A stretch of DNA of 64,000 bases, from positions 85,650,063 through 85,714,062 of the forward strand of contig NC_134545.1 of the NCBI RefSeq assembly GCF_050624435.1, in the 5' to 3' direction. The DNA is from Tenrec ecaudatus (lineage: Eukaryota; Chordata; Mammalia; Afrosoricida; Tenrecidae). Both the position numbers and the translations under genes were made by a program. Shown here in pieces: positions 25,421-47,644 of this stretch (positions are counted from its first letter, which is position 1; every line of letters begins with the position of its first letter). The notes beneath the pieces are model-generated. The model searched no databases. It saw nothing but the letters and a program-made list of their open reading frames with translations, and was not told the origin of the DNA.

Positions 25421-26155
25421 CCTGACTTCCCCTCACTGGAGGCTCTTCTCAGATGACAAAATTGGTTTGGAACAGGCACTTTGGGGTTATTGCCAACTGA
25501 GCAAACCGTTTCTCCTGAAATGGTAGTGAAGGCTTTAGAGGTCTTTATCCAGCTCTATTGATGCTGGTTTAAAAATCAAAACAAACCACCGTGCTAAGGC
25601 TGAGAAAGGGGTGATGGGTAGGGGTTTTCCAGGGTTTGTGGACATGTCCAGCCACTCCCTTTTCCTTGCTAACCATTCCCCAGGCAGAGTCAAGAGAGGG
25701 CATGCCAGAAGGCCCAGCTCTGGGTCTGCCTCCAAGGTGACAGGCAGGGAGGAAAGTTTAGAACACGGCGGGATCTGAGGCACCGAGGACAGACTGCAGC
25801 CTTGGAGCACTGGCGAAGGTACTGACAGAAGAAGCTTCTCAGCATCTACGTGGCCAAAATAAAGACACCGCCTAAAGGGAAGATGCCGGGCAAAGCTGAG
25901 GTGGGGGTGGCAAGGAAGAGCATAAGTGCCATCACAGGGAACAGATGCTCAGGACAAGAAGTTGACTAGACCAGAGTTCTCTTGCCTTGGGGACCCTCCA
26001 CTGAAGTTTCCCTCCACCTAAGGTCCCTGCTACAGTCAGTGAGCTGCTCTGGAGAAAACCTGGAGCCAAGCTGGTGGGGAAATGGCTAAGAAACCACGCC
26101 ACGGATAGCTTCTGACAGAATTGGGGAGACTGCCTAACAAAAACAAACCCACGTT

Positions 26156-26308
26156 TTGTGTGTGTGTGTGTGTGTGTCACTCCAGAAGGTCCCCAAGTGT
26201 GTGTGTGTGTGTGTCACTCCAGAAGGTCCCCAAGTGTGTGTGTGTGTGTGTGTGTGTCACTCCAGAAGGTCCCCAAGTGTGTGTGTGTGTGTCCAGAAGG
26301 TCCCCAAA
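26156..26308 (+). repeat. Composite GT/minisatellite array, four units
   Basis: Four tandem units each consist of a (GT)n run followed by a spacer, cactccagaaggtccccaa. The last unit has lost the 'cact' start of the spacer. (GT)n lengths differ between units. Reading frames through it give Cys-Val repeats that have no coding meaning. Confidence 0.9.
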
Positions 26309-26994
26309 TAGGATCCTATTGCAGCCTCCCCCGTGAGTAGCCTGAATAGTAACTTGAAGGGTGAGTAATAACCTATCTGGGTCCCAGGGCACAAGTGCAA
26401 GGCTAAGTCTGATCAAGTTCTTGTTGGACTTCAAGTCTCTCCTACTGTCTGTGTTCTCATTCATACTCAGTCTTGTCCATCTAGGTTCCTACAGACAGTG
26501 CCACTGACTGTCATCACATCAGATTGAGTCAGAGACCTAGAGATGGCAGTGGAAGAGCCAGGATTGAAATGTCTGATTCAGCAGAGGTTCTGAAGTCTAA
26601 CTGTCCAACTAGTTTAGCAAGTTGACACGGCAATGCAAATGAAATCACATGTTCGCTCACACACAAACCGTGTGAGGTCCGGACTCTGCATCCGAGCCTC
26701 AAGAGAAAGAAAGGACTGCTTCATAGAGTTGGTGTGTAGGTTGACAGACCCACCCCCGAGCCATCTTGGCCTGCTGAAGTCAGCACTAGGGCTTCTGTAA
26801 GAGCGCAAAAGAGCTTTGCTAGCTCCCAGGCCCCATTTCTTCTTCTCCTATCCAGCATTGTGGGACCTCCCCTCACGGACACCCAGCGCATTTTCCCACA
26901 AGGACTGCCAGATTCCCTTTGCTCAGTGCTCTTAGCTTACCAGCTGAGACATCCTTACTCAGCATCAATGCTCTGGAGTCTTTCCTGTGATCTT

Positions 26995-27276
26995 TTTTTT
27001 TTTTAACAATTTATTGGGGCTGATACAATTCTTTTCACAGTTCATACATATACATACATCAATTGTATAAAGCACATCTGTACAGTCTTTGCCCTAATCA
27101 TTTTTTTCTCTTTTCTTCTTTTACATTTTATTAGGGACTCAAACAACTCTTACCACAATCCATACATATACATACATCAATTGTATAAAGCACATCCATA
27201 CATTCCCTGCCCCAATCATTCTCAAAGCATTTGCTCTCCACTTAAGCCCCTTGCATCAGGTCCTCTTTTTTCCCCC
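26995..27276 (-). mobile_element. Dimeric LINE-tail retroposon, copy 2, with 15-bp TSD
   Basis: The architecture matches 14866-15163: a left monomer with gaggacctgatgcaagg near its 5' end, ending in aataaaatgtaaaa; an A-rich linker; and a right monomer starting at the same attagggcaaag point, ending ccccaataaattgttaaa plus poly-A. The perfect 15-mer ctttcctgtgatctt flanks it at 26980-26994 and 27277-27291, so the dimer transposed as one molecule. Confidence 0.85.
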
Positions 27277-27661
27277 CTTTCCTGTGATCTTAACTGTTAG
27301 CTAAGTTGTTCCCATCTATTCCCCCCATCCCCACCCCACCCCCAGGAATCCACCTATCTCATCAAGCGGAACTCACTGTCCCCTCAGATACCCTTCCCTT
27401 CTCTACTCCCCCAACAAAGACTGGTCAGTCACGTTTCTGCCGTTGCTCCTGGTGGCTTCCCGTCCCGCTTTTCCTGCCTCTGTCCGCCTTCTCCAGCCCA
27501 TTTGCCCTGTCTCTGTAAACATAAAGGGACATCTCAAGGCAAATTATTTAACCACTTCAGAGCCGGCTGTCCTCCCTCTAAAATGGAGCTAGGGACTTCT
27601 CAGAATGAGATGAGGGGCCGGTGAACAAAAGAAAACTACACTATATGGAAGTATGTACATT

Positions 27662-27800
27662 TTTTTAATTAATCATTTTATTGGGAGCACTTCCAGCTAT
27701 CATAGCACGCTATCGTTCAACCACATCAAGCAATAAAGTACAATTGCTACGGTAGTATCAAACCATTTTCTTTGAACTTGATATCAGCTCCTCTTTATCC
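27662..27800 (-). repeat. Old L1-like LINE tail fragment (family B relative)
   Basis: aatcattttattgggagcac, aaccacatcaagca and cttgatatcagctcctc are reversed family-B-like landmarks, more diverged than the other copies. Confidence 0.5.
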
Positions 27801-29030
27801 CTTCCCTCCAAGCGTGGATATTTTTTATGTATGCCTTTCTCCCCAGCTGCAGTCCTGACCCATTTGCAGAGTACTGGGGAAGAAGCATGTGGGGAAAGTG
27901 GAAGTGTGCCGTGGGCCCAGCCGCCTGACAGCCCAGCAGGCCCAGCAGCCCGAATGACAAAATTGTACATGAGTAGGTGCCCAACTGTGACCTGTAAAGA
28001 ATTCAGAAGGGACTCGATGTGTCATTCCCAGGGTCCTTTCCGTTAAATAATAAAAGAGCCACTTGACCATTGCACTGTCCAGCCACTGTTCTTTCCACCA
28101 GGAAGTAAAGGGAGCCGTCCACCGGTCCCCAGCCCCTGTCCTTCCTGTCAGGACGAAGGCTCAGGCACATGAGAAAATCACCTACCAATGTCCCTGTGTG
28201 CTCATTTTGTATCTTCTCAGAATAGGCCAGTATTAATACCGTGGTGAACAGGATGAGGGTACAGGGGGGTCAAACTCCTGATTAAGGAGGAATAGATCAA
28301 AAGATTGAATAAAGCACTCGATGGCCAAAGCTCAGGTTTGACTTGGACTTTAAAAGCTGAAACCAAATGATTTTTTTTTTAAGCTGGAACCACTTAAATA
28401 CGATGGGAAGGAGGCAGGCCCGAAGTGGACGAACCACAAGGCCACAGATTGCATGGAAGGCCCATCCTAGTAGAAGTAAAGGTGTTGAATTGATCCTGAA
28501 GGGATTCCTAGCTTCCTGCTTGTGGCCGGTGACAGATTGAGGAAGACAGGATTACTTAGGAATGGTGTTCTGAGATGGACGGGAGCAGAATGCTCGTGTC
28601 CCAGGGACTCTGGTGCAGTGGCCAACTTGCTGAGGGGACATATGGTGCTTGGTTTATTCTGTGTGCGCTTCTGATCAAGCAATTCCTTCCAACCTGACCT
28701 CTCAACCCAGCAGCCAGAGGGAGCCCGCCCTGTCGCAGGCCAGGGGCAGATGACCCAAAACGCAAGGTTAGCAAGTGTTTAGCGCTCTTTAATGAATGCT
28801 AAACATGGGGAATTGTTTACTACGAATGAGTCAGTAAACCGCGTTTACCTTGCTAACTGGGTACTCTGCCTTTGTCTGAGATTAGACATGTGAACAGAGG
28901 CGTTGATTCCGTAGGAAGGTGCTATGGGGTTGGGAGAGAAACATGCCAGCCGTCCCTAGAAGAATCTTTGATGGGAAAATAATGTGTCCTTGTTCACCAC
29001 AGCTCAGTAAATAAGCCCCGTTTACCGCCC

Positions 29031-29243
29031 ATCGCAGCCCTGGCGGCGTAGTGGGTTAAGCCGTGAGCTATAAGCCTCCAGGTCCGCATTCGAGAACACC
29101 CCGCTGCTCCGTGGGAGAAAGACGGGGTTTCTACCCCGTAAACAGTGACCGCCTGAGAAACACGGGCCGTGCGACCCTGAACTAACTGTAGGGTGACCGT
29201 GAGCCCGCATCGACTCCCTGGGCAGGAGTTTGACCTGGTTGGA
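29031..29243 (+). repeat. AfroSINE-type SINE, GC-rich
   Basis: A cagccctggcggcgtagtgg head, a ccccgctgctccgtgggaga body, and a gtgaccgtgagcccgcatcg tail are in order on the plus strand. Confidence 0.65.
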
Positions 29244-29327
29244 GTCATCTGAAAGTGCCTCGGGGTGAGGGCCAGGGTGGCACGAGGAAGCGATGGACGG
29301 GCCAGGGGGGCTACAGGTTTGCCTGCC

Positions 29328-29485
29328 CTTGAGAAGCCCCAGTCGCCTCGTGGTTCCACAAGGTCAGCAGCCTCCTCCAGGTAGGAAGACAAGGCTCTCC
29401 GCACCTGTAAAACTCGCAGGGCGGTTCTTCCCTGCCCTATAGGCTCTCCATGAGCCCGGCGGGCTCAGTGGCAGTGAGTGTCCTG
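29328..29485 (+). repeat. AfroSINE-type SINE adjoining the SEMA4G CpG island
   Basis: gcctcgtggttccacaaggt, gacaaggctctccgcacctg, ggcggttcttccctgcccta and the tail ggctcagtggcagtgagtg are in SINE order, with the 5' end degraded. It abuts the CpG island directly. Confidence 0.6.
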
Positions 29486-29489
29486 GAAA

Positions 29490-30205
29490 GCACGTGGGAG
29501 GGGTCTCGAGGACGGGGAAGATGGCGGAGGCACCGCCACGGGGAGATCTAGGGGCTGCGGCGGGGGACAGGGGTCCTCGCATCCCCGGAGCTGGGCAGGG
29601 GACAGAATGCCAGACCCCTAAGGCTGTGTGTGAGCCTCCGCCTCAGACCGGCTTTCTTAGCTGCGCTGGGGCGGCGCGAAGCAAGAGCGGGGCGCCCAAC
29701 CCCGCACCCCGCCCCATCGGCCCCACCTCCCCGGTTCCCGCCCACCCGGACTCCGCCTCCGCCCCGCCTCCAGCCCCGGCCCCGCTTCTGCAGCCCGGGC
29801 CGCGGGGCCGCGGGGCCGCGCGGAGCTGTCTCCTGGCCTGGGATCCCAGCGCAAAGGTGAGGGGGTGGGGAGTGCGGGGGACAGGGGCGCCGGGGTGGGG
29901 GGCGGCCGAGCGAGGCCTTCTCCGCATCCAATCCACCCTTGCAGCTGAGCCAGGCCTTTCTCGCGGCCAAGCCCCCCATCCCACAGAAGGGCTGGAGAGG
30001 GGCGCGGGCCAGGCCGCGGGCGCATCCCGCACCGCGGAGTCGGGCCGTGGCGCGGGGCGGTGGCCCGCGTGGCCAACAGTGTTCTCCGGGATCTGGGTCA
30101 CGGCGCCCGGTGCCCGGCGGGATCGAAGGAGAGCTTGTCCTCGAGCTGCAGCTGTAGAGACTGAGGTTAGACCTGACAAGGGAAGGGAGCCGCGGGCTGT
30201 CTAGG
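29490..30205 (+). promoter_or_regulatory. SEMA4G: CpG island: probable SEMA4G promoter and non-coding first exon
   Basis: The sequence is very GC- and CpG-rich, with repeated ccccgcc-type GC boxes and no TATA box seen. A plausible first-exon donor is gcaaag|gtgagg, with the exon ending at 29856. The position, about 3.4 kb upstream of the SEMA4G start codon, fits a semaphorin gene with a non-coding first exon. Long ORFs on both strands here are a by-product of few AT-rich stops. The start site itself is not determined. Confidence 0.7.
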
Positions 30206-32886
30206 GTATGGGGGTCGAGGGGGCAGGGCAGCGGCTCGCTCAGCCAGGGGGGACTAACATCCCACAGGGCAGGCGGAGATGCCCCGACAATAGACAGGTG
30301 GACAGCTGGGAAGAAGGTCGAGAGCCTGCGGATCCTCCATTGATCCCGATTGGGGGTCTCCCCTCCCAGCTCCCTCCGCCCTGGGGTCTAATAGCGGGAA
30401 GGTGGTTCGGGTTCAGGGGGCAGAAAATGGACTGTGGAACTTGGTTGGAGTGTGGGGTCTGGGCGAGAGACCTTGAACCCTCTTCCCCGACTGCCGTGGG
30501 GATGCATGCCCCGCCCCACCCATCTAGCTCCACCCTCCCAACAGGTTAAATGGAGGCTGAGTGCCCTGGCCCAACTAGCCTATCTAGAACTGCAGTGTGC
30601 TTGGTGGGTAGGGCGGTGCTAAGTTACCCCATTCATTCTCCCTGCCAAAGCTGGGGGCCTGTGGCCGGTCAGGGTTAAATACCCCTCTCCCCTGGCGCCG
30701 CCCCCATCCCCCACTAGCAGAACTGCCTTGCCCGTGTCAGAAGTCCCCTCCTCCCATGCACACGTACACTTGGAACCTGGCCTTGGGAGTTGTTGACTTT
30801 CCGGAAGGGAAGTGGGGCCCTTGGCAGCCGCCAAGTTTGTGTGGCCCTGAGTGTGTACTCCTGTATGAGGACGCTGGGTCAACACAGGTGTGCTTCACTC
30901 TCGGGCTACCTTGAGCTTACCTACTCGTCTATCTGCAGTGAACCATTTCACATTTTTTTCACCGCATCCAGAGCTGGATGGCACCTGTCTCTCCCCCAAC
31001 CCCACCTCACCTTCCTTCAGAATCCAAACCTCTTCAAAGTTACAATCCCTTGCAGGGACAGAGCACCCAGACAGCAAGATAAGCCTGGCTAACTTATGTT
31101 TACTTCCTAATCTCTAGTGAGCTATTTCATATGGGTTCACCCCTTGCTGCCTAGCCCCCTACACGAATGGACTCGGAGCATGACCCTACTCCTGTGTGTG
31201 TATATGTAGGGCCCTCACAGGCTGCAACCCTGAGGACGTGTAACCTACTGAATGGCACATGAATGCCACCCCACAGGTGACTCTGCGTGAACCATGTGGC
31301 CACGGCCTTCTGGGTGAGCAAGCATGTGCAGAAGCCTTCCCGAGGTGTGCACGGGCTCTCCTGTACGTACACATAGGCACACAGCCCTCCTCATGAACAT
31401 TACCCTCCTCTGGGCACGTGTGTGCCAGCCACCACACACTTGAGGGATTTCCCTGACCTGGGGTGTTGTCCTCCTCCCTAGCCAAACAGTCCCTGCACCC
31501 AACTAGCACTGAACAAATAAGAGGCCCCAAAGGTAAACAGGTGTGCCTCCACAGAAGGGGGTGGGGTGTGAGCAGCTTGCCTGAGGCCTCCTGCTGCCCC
31601 AGGTGCCAGACGAGGAGCTGGTGCCCTTTCTGTAGTCCAGTGGCCCCCTTCTCCTCCTCTCACACTCCATTTGTTCATCTCATACCTTGTTGACCCCAGC
31701 TACACTACAGCTCAGACTTTGACTTCTTGAATAAATGCTCCAACATCTTGTTCTCCCCTCTTGCCCACTCCTACTCAGCACCTGACCCCTCCCCTCTCCT
31801 CAAGGCCAGATGGTTAATATTTGACATGGAAGGGAGGGGAGAAGCTGTGGTGGCCCCTGTGGCCCCATCTGTGGAACTTTCATGAGATGGCATGGGTCAA
31901 GGTCTCCTCTACACCTATCCCAGCCCAGGAAGCCTCAGAGACCCCTCTGATCAGGAGGCCTCTTCACGGGGACCACAAACACACACACAGACCCAGACCA
32001 GGGATCCTGACACGGCGGTACCCGACTGGGTATGTATGTGGGGTAGAGCTGTGCTCTGTATGATTTTCAAGGGCTGGTTTTGTTTCGTTTTCAGAAGTGG
32101 ATCGCCAGGCGTTCGTTACAGGGGTCGAAGAGGCCCATTACAAGAGTTAGAAGACTTGCCACCCATCCCCACCCTACCCATAACTGGGTGGCTTGAGGGC
32201 AGGTTCAGGTGTGGGATCCAGCCATGGGCTCAGGAACCCCCTCGTTTTCCTCCCCCAGGTGTACCCGCACACTAGAGCCTCCTGCACTGGCACTATACCT
32301 GAGCAGCTAGCGGGGCTCAGGTGCCCAGGTGCCTGTGAGTGCCTGCTGGCAGGTAGGGAGACATGTGGCCTCCATACCAGACGGTGCAGTGCAGACTCGC
32401 AAGGGCAGGACAGAGGTGTACACCCGCTCCAAGAGGAATGCTGGGGAGGAGAGGGAAAGTGTCTAATTAAAGAGAAATTCCAGAGGGAGCTCTGGAGTCA
32501 GGGAGAAGAAAAAACAAAGGGAAAACAGGACAGAAGAAACAAAGGCCCATTAAAGCTCAGCTCCGCCCTCCTGCCTAAGACACCCCCACAGCCATGGGCC
32601 GATGGGAGCAGCCTGTTGTGAGGAGCCAATGTCTCCCCAAGAAGCCGCCTGCAAGTGTCTGCCATCGGCCAAAGAAGGGCAGTCCAGAGAGTGCGGGGTC
32701 TTGGGAGAAAGACAGTCCCACCCTCACCTCCTGCATCACAGCAGACAGGTGACCCAGAGGACTGGGGCCTGTCCTGGTCAGGGAGCTTTGGGGCTCCTGG
32801 GCTACCTTCCTCAGTGTTTCTAGGAGTCTGGGCCCATGCTACCCCACATACAGACCCAAAAGCCTTTTTCCTGCTTTTTTCTTCAG
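30206..32886 (+). other. SEMA4G first intron (inferred)
   Basis: GC-rich sequence without recognisable repeats or coding exons. An acceptor with a good pyrimidine tract (tgcttttttcttcag) ends at 32886 and could begin the exon that carries the start codon. That exon would then contain several upstream AUGs, including a 15-codon ORF at 32890-32937. Confidence 0.4.
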
Positions 32887-33266
32887 AAAATGAACCTCAG
32901 AGAACCAGGACTAGTCTCGCTGCCAGTGAGAGGGTGACCCCATTCAGGACCTACAAACCTGTCTGTAACCCTACAACTCCCTCCATCATGGAGTTTGATG
33001 CAGAAACGCTGTGTGTGATACGTCCCTCCCTCTGACCTCTTCGCTGGGAGTCCATGGCCACACAACCTTGTGACCCCATGTCGCCCCGGTTCCAGGACCC
33101 CCCCTGGCCCCATGACTCGTTAACCCCCGTGCCCTCATGACCCCTAACCTTCCAAGTGACCTCCCTGTACCTTGACCCCTGAAACTGTTCCTCCCATAAA
33201 AGCCCCCTGGTGGCTTTGGCCCTGGCTCCCCTTGGGGGCCTTGTTGGTCTGGGCCACCCCAGGAAG

Positions 33267-43914
<10,648 letters not shown>

Positions 43915-45320
43915 GCCTGCCTGGACAAATGCTCCACCCGCCAGCCCGTCAGCTCCAGGCCGGGCATGCCTCCCCAGTCCATGTGGCCACCCTGCCTTAT
44001 GTCCCCTGCGCCAGACCCTTCTCCCAATTTTTTGTTGTTCCTATAGGGCTGGCCAATCAGGCCCAGCCAAAGCCCCCCCTGCTCAGACCCGGGTGTCAGC
44101 AGCCCAGGCCCACTGGTGCTTCTCAGAGGTAGGTGCTCCCAAGACCCAACCCTGGTGCCTGGCCCTTAACCCAGCCCCCTGTGGAGGAGCTGCGGCCATC
44201 CCCCTGCTCAAACCCCTCCTTTCTCCAGGCAAGGCTATGTGGCTCCGGATGGCCTCGTGTCACCACTTTCTGCATGGCCCTGGGTGCTGGATGGTCCTGA
44301 AGCCAAATGAGCCCTGTCTACCCACATGTGCACATGGAAGACTCCGTCTAGCTGCCGGCTGCAGCGCCCCCACCCTGCCTTCTCCTGTGTTCTTAGGTTC
44401 ACCCTCTGGACATTGGGGTCCCTGGCAATTGCCACATCCCATCCTCTCGTCCCCTCCTCCAGTGCCAGCTCCATGTGGTGACCTCTGGCAAGAGCTTGGG
44501 CACAGGCCAGCCTGCCAAGGGCAGACAGCATTGCCTCATTCCCCTCTTCTCCCTTCCTGTGCACCGGCGTCAGCCTCCCCACCTCCCTTGGTCACTCTCA
44601 AATGACGACAGCTCCAGGCATAACCTTTCCTCACACACACATGGGAACACATTGTACCACAACGTGCTTACATTTCCACTCACATGTACCTTTGGGGCTG
44701 CCCCTTGCCACCACATTAGTGTCTGTCCGGTGTGGTCCAGGGACATATCAGGAGGTCCCCTCCTGTTTAACTCTCCTTGCAGACCCTTCCCTAGGGCGGA
44801 TGACCAACACTGCACTCAATGAGCCAGCCTCCCTTTCGGAGCTCAAGCATTTGCTACCCCAGACCAGTGCAGGGGGAGGCAGGATCAATCTGACATCCCC
44901 TGGCACATGAAGCCCTTTCTCGGAACTATGCAAAGGGCAGAGGCTGGGAGTTTGGATGCTTGGCTCCCACCCCTGTCCTACCTCACCGGGGCACTTTCAG
45001 GGCCCAGGGGTTTCAGAGGTCTCCAGGCCCATATGGGACAATCAAATCCCTACTGAGCTCCCCAGCCCCCCTTGGGTGAGGATGACTGTTATTTTTGTAG
45101 CTGAGAACGTGGGATCCCACGGATTTTTACTGCCCTTCCGTCTCTCCCACCTGCCCGACCCCACCCCAATGAATGTAGTTATTGTGAGAATGGCTGTCCT
45201 TCTTTAGGAATGCCCCACCCGCCATCCAGGGGGTGAGACGGGCATATGACAGACAGTGGGGAGCCTGGGCTCTGCTCCTCCCCTGTTGTCGGTTAATAAA
45301 GCCTTCCTTTCCCACAACTG
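43915..45320 (+). other. SEMA4G: SEMA4G 3' UTR with AATAAA signal
   Basis: The UTR is GC-rich and runs from the stop codon to a canonical AATAAA at 45295-45300, followed by a GT-rich element (actgtgagtggcctg). The 267-codon ORF overlapping the CDS end and this UTR is in another frame and has no domain features. Confidence 0.85.
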
Positions 45321-45844
45321 TGAGTGGCCTGACTTGCTTTTCTCTGGCCACTGGTAGACCAGCTTCTGAGCTAAGCAAACGCAGACTTGTGCCTCCAGGT
45401 TGTACTTGCCCCAGGACCACTGATAGGAAGCTGGGACCTTCACCTTCCATCTGGTCTGCCCTGGGCTCACTATTTGTTGGCCATGGGCCTTAGGGTATGA
45501 CAAAGGAGCTGCAACAGTTGCAATTCACAGAAGGGTGGCTAGTTTCTCTGGTTTGGTTCATTTCCCCTCTGCCCCTTATTGCCAAGCCTGGAGGATACTC
45601 TTATTTACCTGCTCTCCTAATCTTCCCCCAAGCAGCTTTTCAAGCCCCTGTACCCAACAAGGAAAGCCACTAATTCATCTCTGAACAGAGGGGCCTGTCT
45701 AGAGGGGCAGGGCAACTGGAGCACATAAATGCTTGTTAACCTGGTACTTGACCTGAGAATCATGCCCTGCAGGGGTCAGGCCCACCTTAATTACAGGGCT
45801 TTGGACACTAACCCACCCTGAAAGGGCCGAGATGCTCTGCTTTG

Positions 45845-46485
45845 GGTTTTAAGAGACTGATAAACTGCAATTCCTGGGGGGATGTGGAGTGGGGACCCAA
45901 AAGCCCATCTGCATGCAACTGCACATCCCCTTAGGGAAGGGTCACAGGGAGGAGACAAGCCAGAGTGAGGTGTAGCAACAATGAAACACAACTTTCCTCT
46001 AGTTCCTAAATGCTTCCTCCCCACCCACTATCATTACCCCATTCTACCTTATAAATCTAGTTAGACCAGAGGATGTACACTGGTACAGATAGGAACTGGA
46101 AACGGAATCCAGGACGATGATCCCTTCAGGACCAGTGGTGAGAGTGGTGATACTGGGAGAGTGGAGGGAGGGTGGGGTAGAGAAGGGGAACCGATTACAA
46201 AGATCTACATATAACCCCCTCCCTGGGGGACAGACACAGAAAAGTGGGTCAAGGGAAATGTTGGACAGTAAGATATGACAAAATAATTTTTAAATTATCA
46301 AGGGGTCATGAGGGAGGGGGGAGTGGGAAGGGAGGGGGAAAATGGGCTGTCAGGGACTTAGGTAGAGAGCAAATGTTTTGAGGATGAGGGTAACGAATGT
46401 ACAAATGTGCTTTATAAAATTGATGTATGGATTGTGATAAGAGCTGTATAAGTCAACAAAATGATTTTTTTTTAAATAAAGAACT
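45845..46485 (+). mobile_element. Family-B L1-like LINE 3' end between convergent genes
   Basis: Plus-strand landmarks: ggatgtggagtggggaccca, cttcctccccacccactatc, ggatgtacactggtacagat, tttaaattatcaaggggtca, agagcaaatgttttgagga and the tail aatgattttttttt. It fills most of the space between the SEMA4G and MRPL43 polyadenylation signals. Flanks caattcctg (about 45868) and cgattcctg (about 46488) may be a remnant of a target-site duplication. Confidence 0.7.
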
Positions 46486-46547
46486 TCGATTCCTGTAAAA
46501 AACAAGCACACCTTTTGCAATAAAACCCCAGGTGAGGTGCTGGTAAA

Positions 46548-46553
46548 TTTATT
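46548..46553 (-). terminator. MRPL43: MRPL43 polyadenylation signal (AATAAA on minus strand)
   Basis: Plus-strand tttatt is AATAAA on the minus strand, about 430 bp beyond the MRPL43 stop codon. No other canonical signal was seen closer. Confidence 0.65.
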
Positions 46554-46981
46554 AACTTCCGTTTTCCCATTTACATGTATAAAGCGCCGAGCTCCATGCC
46601 AGGATCACAGCTGAGAATATGGCGCTGGCTCTCAGGGGCTCAATGGTTGCAGCAAATTAACGAGGTTCTTCAAAATCCAGGCTTGAGCCCCTGACCATAT
46701 TTTGAGATGACACCACCATTACTGATCCGGATCTCGCTAAATGTGAGCCTTGTACAGTTTCTGGAAGCTTCACAGATGCCAGCTGGACGACGGTTCCGTC
46801 ACTGTCCCTAGCAGCTGGCTCGGAAAAGACGTCACTAACTGTATCCCAGGCAGAAAGCTTTGGCGTCTCCTTCCGCGTACAGGGTTCCGTTTGGCGACTA
46901 GGGCACCGCATCCCTTAAACCTAAAGAGGGCGGGAGGGCCACCTCCTCGTGCCGGAAGAGCCCGAGTGCGGGGTGCAGCGC

Positions 46982-47644
46982 TCACTGCGCTGACGCCGGG
47001 GCTGCCGCGGCCTCGCGGGGGCGCAGCCGGCCGGGCGCCGTCGGTTTGTTGGTGAAGGGGTGCCACTGGCCCTGCACACTCGGGTTGTCCGTGTGGTAGG
47101 GCTTGCGGATGCGGATCACTTCGAGGCCCGACTGGTTGGCCAGTTTCTGCACCAGCGCGGCGATCTCCTGGGCGGACTTGCAGTGGACGCGCTCCTCGCG
47201 CACGGCCCCGTTCACTGGCGGGACGGGAGGGGAGGGAGCGAGGGGAGTGAGCCCGGGGCGCGCGCCCGCCCGCCCCTGCCCGCCCGCCCTCGGCGCCCGG
47301 CCCGGCCCGGCCCACTCACGGTATTCCGCCACCACTGTGGGCACGCAGCACGGCCGCGGGTTCACGTAAATCACGACCCCTGGGTTCCGCCGGGCGAAGT
47401 CGGTCACCTCGCGTTCCACGAACTCCCTGAGGGCCGCCGACAGTGAGCAGGGTGGCCCCCGAGCCGGGACCCCCTCCGCCGGGGCGTCTCCCCGCCCTTC
47501 CCCGCCGGCTCACCTGGCTCCGCGGGACGAGGGCCCGTCGCGGCTGAGACAGAAGCTGAGACGCTGCAGCTGCTGCACGTAACGGCCCAGCCCGTTGTGG
47601 AGATCGCTCGTGAGGAAGCGGCTGGCAGTCCCGCGCGCCGTCAT
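46982..47644 (-). CDS. MRPL43: MRPL43, mitochondrial large ribosomal subunit protein mL43
   Basis: This is a structural protein of the mitochondrial 39S ribosomal subunit, with the thioredoxin-like L51/S25/CI-B8 fold. Three minus-strand coding exons, 47644-47514, 47426-47320 and 47214-46982, join in frame to 156 aa (human short isoform 159). N-terminus: [20 protein letters not shown]. Middle: [18 protein letters not shown], which is the conserved strand. Then [20 protein letters not shown] near the C-terminus, ending in an alanine-rich tail before TGA at 46984-46982. Donors GTGAGC and GTGAGT and the CAG acceptors are canonical. Human MRPL43 also has isoforms with an alternative last exon; none was recognised here. 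It is convergent with SEMA4G and divergent from TWNK. Confidence 0.96.

Larger units (their letters stand above)
24436..29485. other. Intergenic interval between SLF2 and SEMA4G
   Basis: No gene was recognised. It contains MIR pieces (about 24705, 25376), a GT-rich minisatellite, a dimeric retroposon, an old LINE tail and two AfroSINEs against the SEMA4G CpG island. The ORFs here overlap repeats or low-complexity sequence. Base composition shifts from AT-rich to GC-rich across this interval. Confidence 0.65.

Noticed and set aside
26121-26340. Cys-Val-repeat ORFs at the GT minisatellite
   Set aside because: They are produced purely by the (GT)n repeats; no start context, splicing or conservation argument supports translation.
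29494-30204. Long overlapping ORFs (up to 236 codons) on both strands in the SEMA4G CpG island
   Set aside because: High GC content removes stop codons in all frames. The products are Pro/Ala/Gly/Arg-rich with no domain, and the island fits a promoter with a non-coding exon.
33210-33266. In-frame upstream extension of SEMA4G from a GTG codon
   Set aside because: The codon is GTG, not ATG. The first in-frame ATG (33267) gives a proper signal peptide and matches the family start.
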